Assembly: GCA_017938285.1 (NCBI GenBank)
Contig: JAGBBW010000073.1
Location: 1-56,374 of the forward strand
Origin: Lachnospiraceae bacterium
GTDB taxonomy: Bacteria; Bacillota; Clostridia; Lachnospirales; Lachnospiraceae
Length of the DNA: 56,374 nt
Direction of reading: 5' to 3'
Shown here: one piece after another, positions 18,634-26,939 of the stretch
Numbering within the stretch: position 1 is the first letter of the stretch
How the letters are laid out: each line of letters opens with the position of its first letter
Position numbers and translations under genes: made by a program
Notes under the pieces: model-generated
Told to the model about the DNA's origin: nothing
Database searches by the model: none
What the model saw: only the letters and a program-made list of their open reading frames with translations

Positions 18634-19444
18634 TTATACTGGCTGTAAATTTGCCAACTCTTCCACTATGTTGATAGGAAGTCCTGAATAACTTGCAATT
18701 TCTTCTGCAGAAAGCTTACCCCCCCGCAATCATTCGCATAGCAGCCTCTCTCTTCTCTTCCAATACTCTTTTCTCCGCTAAATCTTCAAATGCCTTGCAC
18801 ATAATTTCTCTGCCTCCTTCCGTCTCTTTAAAATATTTGACCTGTTTTGCCAACAGTGGATAGAACATATCCACCGAACTTGTACATCTAAAGTCATGCA
18901 TCAACTTGCCAACTGGATCATTGTCATTTTTATAACTGCCATTTACATATACGATATGTGCACCATCTCCAAAATCAGCACCTGTTTCCTTAATTACCCT
19001 GTCTATATGATACAACGATAATCCAGCTCCAATAACATCATTTTCTGTAATGAAGATTACATAAGAATCATGAATGTCCTTAAAGTTCTGCTTTTCTTTC
19101 AACATCTTAGAATCAATCATGCTGCTATGAAACCTTGCACGTTGGGAACCTGCTCCTCGATCCGCACGTTGAATCTCCACATCATATATTTTCCCAGTAT
19201 TATCTTTTGCGTAGATATCAATTATAATAGACCTGTCGCCAGCCATAGTATTTTTATATTCTCTTTGTGCCACAACTTCCAGCACTTTCAAATCTGTTCG
19301 CTGTAATATAATATTCAACAGCAACTCCGTTGCCTCAATGTTCTTGTCGAACACTAATGTCATCATGTCATCATCTAACAATCGTAGATTCGATAGCATT
19401 TACAGGTTTTCCTGCATTCTTCTGTCTAATGTTTGATTATCCAT
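18634..19444 (-). pseudogene. Rpn/PD-(D/E)XK transposase-family nuclease, two lesions
   Basis: A protein of the recombination-promoting nuclease (Rpn, YhgA-like) / PDDEXK_2 group. The original frame seems to start at ATG 19444 (AGAAGG upstream): MDNQTLDRRMQENL, then TAA (19400-19402), directly followed by ATG and LSNLRLLDDDMMTLVFDKN. The core has the nuclease-type Asp in RSIIIDIYAKDNTGKIYDVE and the QRADRG motif. At the 3' end a run of seven G (plus-strand C7 at 18719-18725) throws the frame into TAA after MIAGG. One G fewer would continue as GKLSAEEIASYSGLPINIVE to a stop at 18634, the usual C-terminal DNA-binding helix of the family. An internal product of 227 residues (18716-19399) is still open, so residual expression by reinitiation is possible. 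Confidence 0.8.
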
Positions 19445-19608
19445 AAGTATCAGCCTTCTTTCTTCTTTAATTATAACCGTTTTTCAGCTTTTGTACAATA
19501 TTGTAATTATAAAAATCTACAGGCAGCTTTATAAAGAAGATTATAATCAACTTTATTTCAAATCTCAAAACAGTACAAAATTCTTGTTTTTACACAATCC
19601 ATTATGAG

Positions 19609-19695
19609 TGGACCTGAGGGGAGTCGGTCTTCGCTCCGCTCCGGTCGGCGCTAAACGAACGTCCCCCGGACGTTCAGCGCCCCTGCCGAAAACCC
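19609..19695 (-). repeat. Interrupted second copy of the ssrA 3' end (candidate att scar)
   Basis: The 18-mer TGGACCTGAGGGGAGTCG at 19609-19626 is identical to 19785-19802, the 3' acceptor and T-arm of ssrA. In ssrA the next bases are AA then CCCCTGTCCGAAAACCC. Here 53 GC-rich bases (19627-19679) replace the AA, and then CCCCTGCCGAAAACCC resumes (19680-19695, one base missing). The insert holds the palindrome GAACGTCC-CCC-GGACGTTC inside an outer GCGCT/AGCGC pair. Duplicated ssrA 3' ends are classic footprints of tyrosine-integrase elements; the palindrome inside the T-loop position is a second, separate event. The 19445-19608 stretch is AT-rich with nothing I can name. Confidence 0.75.
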
Positions 19696-19734
19696 GCGTG
19701 TTTTCAGACAATACAAGTCCAATTCACTTCAGAT

Positions 19735-19783
19735 TAATGAAAGAAAGGTCCGACAAAGCTTACGCTCTGTCAGACCTTTCTTT
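19735..19783 (-). terminator. ssrA terminator
   Basis: GAAAGGTCTGACA and TGTCGGACCTTTC form a strong stem on the minus strand with loop GAGCGTAAGCTT, followed by TTTCATTAAT. The stem begins right at the mature 3' end of the tmRNA. Confidence 0.88.
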
Positions 19784-19784
19784 A

Positions 19785-20145
19785 TGGACCTGAGGGGAGT
19801 CGAACCCCTGTCCGAAAACCCATCCATTACGGCATCTCCCATTACAGTCTGTTATAACTGCAAACCCAAAGTCTGCATGTTCCCTCCATCCATCGCAAAC
19901 AGACACGCTCTGAATTTCAGTAGCTTCATAATACGCCTACATCCTCAAAGCTTTGGATGCATCGTTTCCTACATAGTCGATGCCAGGGTCCTAACGTGTA
20001 GGTGCGTCAGGTCTGACAGCTGCCATATTAGGCAGCGAGTGCTAAATTGTCTTCAGCGTTTATTTTTTTTGAGAGTTTTAAGGTGGTCCCCCGCCACCAA
20101 TGGCTTCCGTAACTTCAAAATCCCCGTCGAAACCAGTACAAGCCC
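19785..20145 (-). ncRNA. ssrA: Transfer-messenger RNA (tmRNA)
   Basis: Rescues stalled ribosomes with SmpB, encoded 2 kb upstream on the same strand. The tRNA-like ends are visible. 5' GGGCTTG (from 20145) pairs with 3' CAGGTCC (to 19786) as a seven-base acceptor stem with G-U pairs, followed by discriminator A at 19785; CCA is not encoded. The T-arm reads GGGGTTCGACTCCCC. The 5' region has the conserved GGTTTCGACGGGG. The tag reading frame ends N-A-E-D-N-L-A-L-A-A then TAA at 20028-20030; the exact resume codon is not certain. The length of 361 nt is typical. It ends in a strong terminator, and its 3' end is duplicated downstream. Confidence 0.95.
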
Positions 20146-20246
20146 TGGTTTATCAGATGACTTAATATCTAATGCCATCCGTAGAAATTTCACGAACATT
20201 TTTTATTCGTGGCAGACATTTCGTCTGCTTGTTACGCTGTGACTTA

Positions 20247-20275
20247 ACTATATCATAAAAAAACTATCCGGTCAA
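20247..20275 (-). promoter_or_regulatory. Sigma-A promoter of ssrA
   Basis: On the minus strand TTGACC (20270-20275), 17 bases, TATAGT (20247-20252). Transcription should start near 20240, giving a 5' leader of about 95 nt to be trimmed to the mature end at 20145. Confidence 0.82.
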
Positions 20276-20331
20276 GGATAAAACCGTGGCATTTATATGA
20301 CAAATTTATGGCATATTCCCCGGTTTTATCC
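20276..20331. repeat. Inverted repeat between ppaC and ssrA, possible ppaC terminator
   Basis: GGATAAAACCG (20276-20286) and CGGTTTTATCC (20321-20331) are perfect inverted repeats around a 34-nt loop, 46 bases past the ppaC stop. No U-run follows on the minus strand; the repeat abuts the ssrA -35 box instead. It could end ppaC transcription or bind a regulator of ssrA. Confidence 0.5.
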
Positions 20332-20377
20332 ATCCGATTCATTTTTTCTTTATCAGACAGCTTCCTTTGTCCTCGCA

Positions 20378-22030
20378 CTATCCCTGCTGAATCGCCTGAA
20401 TCAATGCCGGTACCAGCTGTTTCTTTCGGGATACCATTCCAGCCAGTTCAATACTTCCTTCTGCTCCGGTACTGCCAAATACCGTTTCCAGCAATGCCTC
20501 TGTATCCTCTCCTGCATACAGCAGCGTTGTGGACTCCTTTACAATATCCGTCAGCATAAAAAATACCATATTTACCCTCTGGTTCTCACGGAACTGCTCC
20601 ATGCATGGCTGCAGCCTTTTTCCAATCATCTTCAGTTCCTCTGCGTTCAGGGAAGTAATCTGGCTGACACCAAAGGTAACATCCTCCGAAGAGAACTTTT
20701 TAAAATCCTGGAAGAAAATATCCTCTTCGCTCTTATTCTGCAGGTCGCTTCCTGCCAGAAACATCTTGTTTGCATAAGCTTCCACATCAATTCCTGCAAT
20801 CTCTGCCAGTGCTTCTGCCGCTGCCTTATCTGCCGGAGTACAGGTTGGGGAACGGTACATCAGCGTATCCGACAAAATCGCAGAGCAAAGAAGCCCGGCA
20901 ATCTTTTTTGGAATTTCCTGATGATTCTCCTGATACATCTGGAAAATAATTGTTGCCGTACAGCCCAGCGGCTGGTTACGGAAAAATACCGGAGTAATTG
21001 TCTCCATGGTACCAAGACGATGATGGTCTATAATTTCCAGTATTTCTGTGTTTTCTATACCATCTGCCGCCTGGCTCTTTTCATTATGGTCCACAAGAAT
21101 TACCTGCTTTTTCTTCATGTCTAACAGGTTCCGGCGGGAAATCATGCCACGGTACTTACCATTAGAGTCCAGAATCGGAAAGTCTCTGGTACGCTTTTTG
21201 GTCATAACTTCCTTAATTTCTTCTATAAAGTCTGTTGTGCGGAAAACATCAATTTTTTCCTTAATCATAAAATACTCTACCGGCATACTCTGATTAATCA
21301 GACGTGCTGCCGTATACGTATCATGAGGTGTGGAAAGAACCGTACAACCCTTCCCTTCCGCCAGCTTCTTAATCGTCCTGGAAACAGGGGCACCTTCGCA
21401 GATAACAATACAATCCGCATTCATTTCAATAGCGCACAACTGGGTTTCATACCGGTTTCCGGTAATTACAAGGTCATGCTCTTCTATGTATCCTTCCATC
21501 AAATCCGGATTAGCAGCCGCAACCAGTACCTTGCCCTGCTCATAAATTGCGCTTTCATCTCCCACCAGAAGGTTTGCATCCAGCGTTTCTACAATGTTGT
21601 GGTAGGAAGTCTTTGCCTTGGACAAAATACTGCTGTCATAGACATCCATATAGGATGTTGCAATATCACCAATGGTAATTACTCCTTCCAGATACCCTTC
21701 TCTGGTAATTGGAAGGGTCACTACATTTTTTTCCTTCATCAGTGTGTATGCCTTTTTCAGGGAAATACTACCGGAAACCCCTTCAATCTCCCGGATTTCA
21801 ATATCCTTTACCTGGGTTCCTACATCCTCAACCAGTTCCGGCACATCTACCTTAAAATGCTTTAACACAAATCTGGTTTCTGCATTGATAGCTCCTGCTC
21901 TTCTTGGAACATACATTTCCGTATTGGTCATGCGATTTTTTAATTCTGCGTATGCAATAGCTGAACAAACCGAATCCGTATCCGGATTTTTATGACCAAT
22001 AACTGTGATTTTCCGCTTATGTGTTGTCAT
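20378..22030 (-). CDS. ppaC: Manganese-dependent inorganic pyrophosphatase with CBS-DRTGG insert
   Basis: Family II (DHH) pyrophosphatase that hydrolyses PPi to phosphate. The 550-residue protein carries the long regulatory insert found in Clostridia. The catalytic N-terminal motif is VIGHKNPDTDSVCSAIAY. A first CBS region (about 70-125), a DRTGG-type region (about 140-245) and a second CBS (about 250-300) bind adenine nucleotides in studied homologues. The DHH motif EIIDHHRLG follows (about 335), and the DHHA2 substrate domain fills the C-terminus (RSPTCTPADKAAAEALAEIAGI to the end). It lies between smpB and ssrA on the same strand, 53 bases from smpB. Nucleotide control is inferred from the domain layout. 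Confidence 0.94.
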   Translation of the reverse strand: MTTHKRKITVIGHKNPDTDSVCSAIAYAELKNRMTNTEMYVPRRAGAINAETRFVLKHFKVDVPELVEDVGTQVKDIEIREIEGVSGSISLKKAYTLMKEKNVVTLPITREGYLEGVITIGDIATSYMDVYDSSILSKAKTSYHNIVETLDANLLVGDESAIYEQGKVLVAAANPDLMEGYIEEHDLVITGNRYETQLCAIEMNADCIVICEGAPVSRTIKKLAEGKGCTVLSTPHDTYTAARLINQSMPVEYFMIKEKIDVFRTTDFIEEIKEVMTKKRTRDFPILDSNGKYRGMISRRNLLDMKKKQVILVDHNEKSQAADGIENTEILEIIDHHRLGTMETITPVFFRNQPLGCTATIIFQMYQENHQEIPKKIAGLLCSAILSDTLMYRSPTCTPADKAAAEALAEIAGIDVEAYANKMFLAGSDLQNKSEEDIFFQDFKKFSSEDVTFGVSQITSLNAEELKMIGKRLQPCMEQFRENQRVNMVFFMLTDIVKESTTLLYAGEDTEALLETVFGSTGAEGSIELAGMVSRKKQLVPALIQAIQQG

Positions 22031-22083
22031 ACTTTCATTCTCCCTGTAAACATTATTGTTCTGCCGCAGACTTTCTGATACAT

Positions 22084-22557
22084 TTATCCCAGATTCCGAA
22101 TCTTAAATTCTTTTTCGGCTTCCCGCTTAATATCCTTCTTTGCAATGTCATGACGTTTGTCGTAAAGCTTTTTACCACGGGCCACACCAACCTCAACCTT
22201 TACCAGACCGCCTTTTAAATACACCTGCAGCGGTACCAGAGTCAGACCCTTCTGCTGCAGCTTTCCGGCAATTTTATTGATTTCATATTTGTGCATCAAA
22301 AGCTTTTTAATACGCATTGGGTCCTTATTGAAAATATTTCCCTTTTCATAAGGACTGACGTGCATTCCGTAAATATAAACCTCACCGTTTTCAATTTTAA
22401 TATAGGATTCCTTAATGGAACACTTTCCCATACGGATTGATTTTACCTCGGTTCCATGCAGTGCCACACCAGCCTCATATTTATCTTCTATAAAATAATC
22501 AAAATATGCTTTTTTATTATTGGCAACCAGTTTAAAACTTTCTTTTCCACCTGCCAT
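22084..22557 (-). CDS. smpB: tmRNA-binding protein SmpB
   Basis: Binds the tRNA-like domain of tmRNA and delivers it to stalled ribosomes. The 157-residue protein has the OB-fold signature [26 protein letters not shown], the conserved [10 protein letters not shown] and GLTLVPL segments, and the basic tail [17 protein letters not shown] that mimics mRNA in the ribosome. ATG at 22557 has AGGAGGAG four bases upstream; the 20 codons open before it are not part of the family. It lies between rnr and ppaC, with ssrA 2 kb downstream, a typical Firmicutes arrangement. Confidence 0.97.
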   Translation of the reverse strand: MAGGKESFKLVANNKKAYFDYFIEDKYEAGVALHGTEVKSIRMGKCSIKESYIKIENGEVYIYGMHVSPYEKGNIFNKDPMRIKKLLMHKYEINKIAGKLQQKGLTLVPLQVYLKGGLVKVEVGVARGKKLYDKRHDIAKKDIKREAEKEFKIRNLG

Positions 22558-22780
22558 ACAACTCCTCCTATTTCCCAGCCGAAATCCAGACCTTTCTGCT
22601 GTTTTCCGGCAAAACATTCACTTTCAGAAAATCAGGTTCCTTTCCTTTATGTAAAGACACCCTGCCACTTCTGTTTTCAGGGTATCCTTCTGTTCACATA
22701 ATACTGTTCAACGAAACTGCAATTTCTGCTGCAAATTTGCGCTTCCTTAGAATAGTTTCCTCCATTCTTTCATATACACT

Positions 22781-24889
22781 TTACCTTTTAAATGGAAGAA
22801 AGTCAACGGTTTTTAAAAGTTTATCCACGGAAAGCACCATAATTGTGATGTGCTGGCCCAGTCGGTACACTTTATGAAAATGCTCTCCCACCAGCTGGTA
22901 ATGTTCCTCGTCAAAACGGTAAAAATCATCCTCGACATTTTCCAGATGGATAATTCCTTCTACCGTATTTGGAAGTTCCACATAAATTCCCCAGTTTGTC
23001 ACACCGGAGATAACACCGTCATACACTTCACCAATATGCCGTTCCATATATTCCACTTTTTTCATCTTCTCTACTTCACGCTCTGCTTCTTCTGCAGTAC
23101 GCTCCGTTTTACTGGACTGCAGCGCCACATCATCCAGAATTTCCAGATAGTGCTCCTTCTTTTCCTCTGTCAGTCTTCCATTTAAATTATCCTTGATGAT
23201 CCGGTGAATCTGCAAATCCGGATAACGGCGGATTGGAGAGGTAAAGTGACAGTAATACTTTGCTGCCAGACCAAAATGTCCCTCGCAGTCTGTGGAATAC
23301 TTCGCCTGCTTCAGGGAACGCAGCGTCAGTCTGGAAATCAACGGAGCCTCATCCTTTCCTTCCAGGGAATCCAGCAGTTTCTGCAATTCCTTTGGATGAA
23401 TGCCGTCCTTGCCTTCCTTAATATTCAGACCAAAGTTTTTAATAAAAATACCCAGCTTCTTAATTTTATCCGGGTCCGGATTCTCATGGGTACGGTACAC
23501 AAACGGTGCCTCCTGCCAGAAGAAATCCTCCGCCACCGTTTCATTGGCTGCCAGCATAAAGTCCTCAATCAGCTTTGTCGCATCGTTCCTCTCATAAGGC
23601 TTAATTTCAATCGGACGACCGTTTGGTGCCAGCGTAATTTTGCTTTCCGGAAAATCAAAATCCACTGCTCCCCTCTGACGACGCTTGTCCCGAAGAATAT
23701 CCGAAAGCTCTTTCATCAATAAAAACTGTTCCGTCAGCTCTCCATATTCCTGCATAATCTCAGCCCTGGCTGCTTCAGCATCTAATTTCTCTACTGTTAC
23801 TTTTTCTGAATCAGTATTCCCATCCGCTGCTGTTTTGCTATCCCCTTCTGTATCTATAGTCATTGTTTCTGCCCGCATTACCTTCAGAATACGGTTCACC
23901 TCCGTATAACTCATACGTCTTGTTACCCGAATTACGGTTTCTGCAATCTGATGTCCAATGACCGTACCGTTTTCATCAATTTCCATAATGCAGCTCAATG
24001 CCAGACGGTCCACTCCTGCATTCAGGGAACAAATGCCATTGGACAGCCGGTGCGGAAGCATTGGAATCACCCGGTCCACCAGATACACGCTTGTTCCACG
24101 ATGCAGTGCTTCACGGTCTAACGGCGACCCTTCCTTCACATAATTTGTTACATCCGCAATGTGAACACCCAGTTCATAATTGCCGTTTTCCAGCTTTTTA
24201 ATGGTAATGGCATCATCTAAATCCTTGGCATCCTCACCGTCAATTGTTACAGTCAGCACCCCTCGAAGATCCAGGCGTCCTGTCGTTTCTTTTTCCTCGA
24301 TGCTCTCCGGCATGGTTTCTGTCTGTACCATAACCTCCTCCGGAAATTCTGTTTCCAGATTGTAGGTTTTCAGAACTGTCTTTACATCTGCTGCAGGATC
24401 ATTGATATGACCAAGAATCTCCACCACACGACCTTCCGGGCTACGCTTTTCGTTACCATAATCCGTAATCTTTACATACACTTTGTGCCCATTGACCGCT
24501 CCTTTGGTATGCTCTTTGGCAATGTAAATGTCACTGCCCAGTTTTAGATTGTCCGGTATGACAAAACCATAGTTTTTGCTTTTTTCAAACGTACCTACCA
24601 GAAATACGGCATCATGCTTTACAATCTTTATAATTTTTCCTTCCCGCCGTTTGCCAGCTTCGGCACCACCGGATATCTCCACCTGTACCGTATCTCCATG
24701 CAGTGCCCCCTTCGTATCACGCTCCGGGACGAAAATATCCTCTTCTCCCTCGATTTGTACAAAACCAAAGCCACGGGTCGTTCCACAGAATATCCCCTCT
24801 TTTACTTCTGCAGCACGTTTGACTGCTTTTTTGGACATAAGCTTGTCCCCCGGTCTGACTATTTTTTTATTTTTGCTGATAAATTTCAT
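22781..24889 (-). CDS. rnr: Ribonuclease R
   Basis: 3'-to-5' exoribonuclease that degrades structured RNA and works with SmpB-tmRNA on non-stop messages. The 702-residue protein has cold-shock domains (GFVQIEGEEDIFVPE; KNYGFVIPDN), the RNB catalytic domain with clustered Asp residues in ITIDGEDAKDLDDAIT, and a C-terminal S1 domain (EVYDGVISGVTNWGIYVELP). ATG at 24889 is used because AAGGAGGTGGAGAGC precedes it; 20 codons open upstream are excluded. An acidic/Thr-rich stretch of about 40 residues (around 335-375, TEGDSKTAADGNTDSEK) is inserted in the RNB domain. It follows secG after a hairpin. Confidence 0.95.
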   Translation of the reverse strand: MKFISKNKKIVRPGDKLMSKKAVKRAAEVKEGIFCGTTRGFGFVQIEGEEDIFVPERDTKGALHGDTVQVEISGGAEAGKRREGKIIKIVKHDAVFLVGTFEKSKNYGFVIPDNLKLGSDIYIAKEHTKGAVNGHKVYVKITDYGNEKRSPEGRVVEILGHINDPAADVKTVLKTYNLETEFPEEVMVQTETMPESIEEKETTGRLDLRGVLTVTIDGEDAKDLDDAITIKKLENGNYELGVHIADVTNYVKEGSPLDREALHRGTSVYLVDRVIPMLPHRLSNGICSLNAGVDRLALSCIMEIDENGTVIGHQIAETVIRVTRRMSYTEVNRILKVMRAETMTIDTEGDSKTAADGNTDSEKVTVEKLDAEAARAEIMQEYGELTEQFLLMKELSDILRDKRRQRGAVDFDFPESKITLAPNGRPIEIKPYERNDATKLIEDFMLAANETVAEDFFWQEAPFVYRTHENPDPDKIKKLGIFIKNFGLNIKEGKDGIHPKELQKLLDSLEGKDEAPLISRLTLRSLKQAKYSTDCEGHFGLAAKYYCHFTSPIRRYPDLQIHRIIKDNLNGRLTEEKKEHYLEILDDVALQSSKTERTAEEAEREVEKMKKVEYMERHIGEVYDGVISGVTNWGIYVELPNTVEGIIHLENVEDDFYRFDEEHYQLVGEHFHKVYRLGQHITIMVLSVDKLLKTVDFLPFKR

Positions 24890-24923
24890 GCTCTCCACCT
24901 CCTTCGCATGAATGAATATAATA

Positions 24924-24954
24924 AAGGCGTGTCCAAAACTCCCGGACACGCCTT
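24924..24954 (-). terminator. Hairpin after secG
   Basis: AAGGCGTGTCC and GGACACGCCTT form a perfect 11-bp stem with a nine-base loop; the minus strand continues TATTATATTC, a weak U-run. It lies between secG and the rnr ribosome site and may only attenuate read-through. Confidence 0.7.
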
Positions 24955-24973
24955 ATAAATTCTTACCTTATGA

Positions 24974-25213
24974 TTACCAGTTCAGATTGAGAACAACGGA
25001 TAATACAATGAAAAGAGCAGCAAGGATCTTAGTACCCTTTTCTAACGCACCTTCCATAGAACGTCCCTTATTCTTACCCCAGTAAGTTTCAGCAACACCA
25101 TTAATAGAGCCGGAAAGACCCTGAGTCTTGCTCTCCTGGAATAATACTACTGCAACTAATGCTATACAAATAAGAACATATAAAACTGTCACAATTACTC
25201 TTAAAACGCCCAT
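24974..25213 (-). CDS. secG: Preprotein translocase subunit SecG
   Basis: Small membrane subunit of the SecYEG channel. The 79-residue protein has two membrane helices (about 3-24, VLRVIVTVLYVLICIALVAV; and about 56-77, GTKILAALFIVLSVVLNL) joined by the family loop VVLFQESKTQGLSGSINGV. AGGAGGTG precedes the ATG. It lies between gpmI and rnr, the standard neighbourhood in Firmicutes. Confidence 0.95.
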   Translation of the reverse strand: MGVLRVIVTVLYVLICIALVAVVLFQESKTQGLSGSINGVAETYWGKNKGRSMEGALEKGTKILAALFIVLSVVLNLNW

Positions 25214-25291
25214 TTATCACACCTCCTAAACCTCAGGAAAATCAACTAAAGTATATTATACAAAATAATTTGCATTTTGTAAAGCATTTTT

Positions 25292-26824
25292 TTATTTCTT
25301 AATCAATAAGGACTTACCTGTCATTTCGTTTGGCTGCTCCATACCCATCATTTCAATCATGGTAGGAACGATATCTGCCAGACAGCCGCCCTCTCTTAAT
25401 GTGTAATCCTTATCATAATTTACGAGAATGAAAGGAACCGGATTTGTGGTATGAGCAGTGAACGGAGCACCAGTCTCATAATCCAGTAACTGTTCTGCAT
25501 TACCATGGTCAGCACAGATGAACATCTGTCCGTCAACCTCCAATAATGCGTCATACGCCTTGCCTACGCACTCATCTACTGCTTCTACAGCCTTAACTGC
25601 GGCATTTTCAATACCGGTGTGGCCAACCATGTCAGGATTTGCAAAGTTGATGATAATGACATCGTACTTTAAGGACTTGATTGCTTCCACTAACTTGTCA
25701 GCAACTTCGTAAGCACTCATCTCCGGCTGTAAATCATAAGTAGCAACCTTTGGAGAATTTACAAGAATTCTGTCTTCACCTTCGTTTGGAGCTTCTACAC
25801 CACCATTGAAGAAGAAGGTTACATGGGCGTACTTTTCTGTTTCTGCAATTCTTGCCTGGGTCATCTTGTTTGCCGCAAGGAATTCACCGAACGTATTGGT
25901 AATTGCAATCTTCTTGAAGGCAACGGTCTTGTTTGGAATTGTTACATCATACTCAGAGAAGCAGACAAACTTCACATCCACCCTGCCGTTTCTTCTTTCA
26001 AAACCGTCAAAATCCTCTGCACAGAACGTTCTTGTAATTTCTCTTGCACGGTCCGGACGGAAGTTGAAGAATACAACGGAATCCTTATCCTTGATGGTAG
26101 CACCCTGTACCGTTACGGTAGGAACTACGAATTCATCGGTTACACCCTCTTCGTAGGACTTTGTAATCGCGCAGATAGCACAATCTGCAGTGTTGCCCTC
26201 ACCATATACCAGTGCCGCATAAGCCTTTTCTACACGGTCCCAGCGGTTATCTCTGTCCATTGCATAATATCTGCCGTGGATGGAAGCAATCTGACCAATG
26301 CCAAGCTCGTCCATCTTTTTCTGCAGCTCTACCAGGAAGCCCTTACCAGAAGTAGGAGCCGTATCTCTTCCGTCTAAGAAAGCATGTACATAAACCTTTT
26401 CCAGGCCTTCACGCTTTGCAAGCTCTAATAAACCGTAAAGATGGGTGTTATGGCTGTGTACACCACCATCGGATAACAGACCGAAGGTGTGAAGTGCAGA
26501 ACCATTCTTCTTACAGTTTTCTACTGCTGCCAGAAGTTCTTCATTCTTGAAGAAATCACCATCCTGGATTTCCTTTGTGATTCTTGTCAGTTCCTGATAT
26601 ACAATACGGCCGGCACCCATATTTAAGTGACCAACTTCAGAGTTACCCATCTGACCCTCCGGAAGACCTACGGCCATACCGGACGCATTACCCTTAACGA
26701 ATGGGTACTCGGACATCAATTTATCCATGACAGGAGTCTTCGCAACTGCTACTGCGTTTGCTTCTGCCTTTTCATTTAAACCATAACCATCTAAAATCAT
26801 TAATACTGTTGGCTTTTTGCTCAT
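25292..26824 (-). CDS. gpmI: 2,3-bisphosphoglycerate-independent phosphoglycerate mutase
   Basis: Interconverts 3- and 2-phosphoglycerate in glycolysis. The protein is 510 residues, the usual length. The metal-binding N-terminus MILDGYGLNE and the phospho-acceptor Ser in EGQMGNSEVGHLNMGAGR are present. The transferase insert follows (HAFLDGRDTAP; SIHGRYYAMDRDNRWDR), and the second metal cluster is CADHGNAEQLLD near the C-terminus. In many Clostridia gpmI directly follows tpiA; here tpiA lies 29 kb upstream on the same strand, at the end of the window. Confidence 0.97.
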   Translation of the reverse strand: MSKKPTVLMILDGYGLNEKAEANAVAVAKTPVMDKLMSEYPFVKGNASGMAVGLPEGQMGNSEVGHLNMGAGRIVYQELTRITKEIQDGDFFKNEELLAAVENCKKNGSALHTFGLLSDGGVHSHNTHLYGLLELAKREGLEKVYVHAFLDGRDTAPTSGKGFLVELQKKMDELGIGQIASIHGRYYAMDRDNRWDRVEKAYAALVYGEGNTADCAICAITKSYEEGVTDEFVVPTVTVQGATIKDKDSVVFFNFRPDRAREITRTFCAEDFDGFERRNGRVDVKFVCFSEYDVTIPNKTVAFKKIAITNTFGEFLAANKMTQARIAETEKYAHVTFFFNGGVEAPNEGEDRILVNSPKVATYDLQPEMSAYEVADKLVEAIKSLKYDVIIINFANPDMVGHTGIENAAVKAVEAVDECVGKAYDALLEVDGQMFICADHGNAEQLLDYETGAPFTAHTTNPVPFILVNYDKDYTLREGGCLADIVPTMIEMMGMEQPNEMTGKSLLIKK

Positions 26825-26865
26825 GTTTTATACCTATCCTTTCGTGTATTTCTGCATACTTGTTT

Positions 26866-26894
26866 ATTCTCTCACAAAATGCCAACATTTGCAA
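26866..26894 (-). promoter_or_regulatory. Possible sigma-A promoter of gpmI
   Basis: On the minus strand TTGCAA (26889-26894), 17 bases, GAGAAT (26866-26871), about 40 bases before the gpmI ATG. The -10 box matches four of six positions. It would let gpmI-secG be transcribed apart from the sugar locus upstream. Confidence 0.45.
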
Positions 26895-26939
26895 GAGGTT
26901 TTCTGTCATAATCCACTGTTTTTTAGTTCAGAAAAATTA

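Noticed and set aside
19608-20242. Open frames beginning MDLRGV on the plus strand across the ssrA 3' end and its copy
   Set aside because: They are translations of the antisense of tmRNA and of the duplicated T-arm; no ribosome site, and this start is a well-known artefact of ssrA/tRNA regions.
20276-20331. Inverted repeat considered as a riboswitch of ppaC or ssrA
   Set aside because: Simple perfect palindrome arms with an AT-rich loop and no conserved aptamer features that I recognise.
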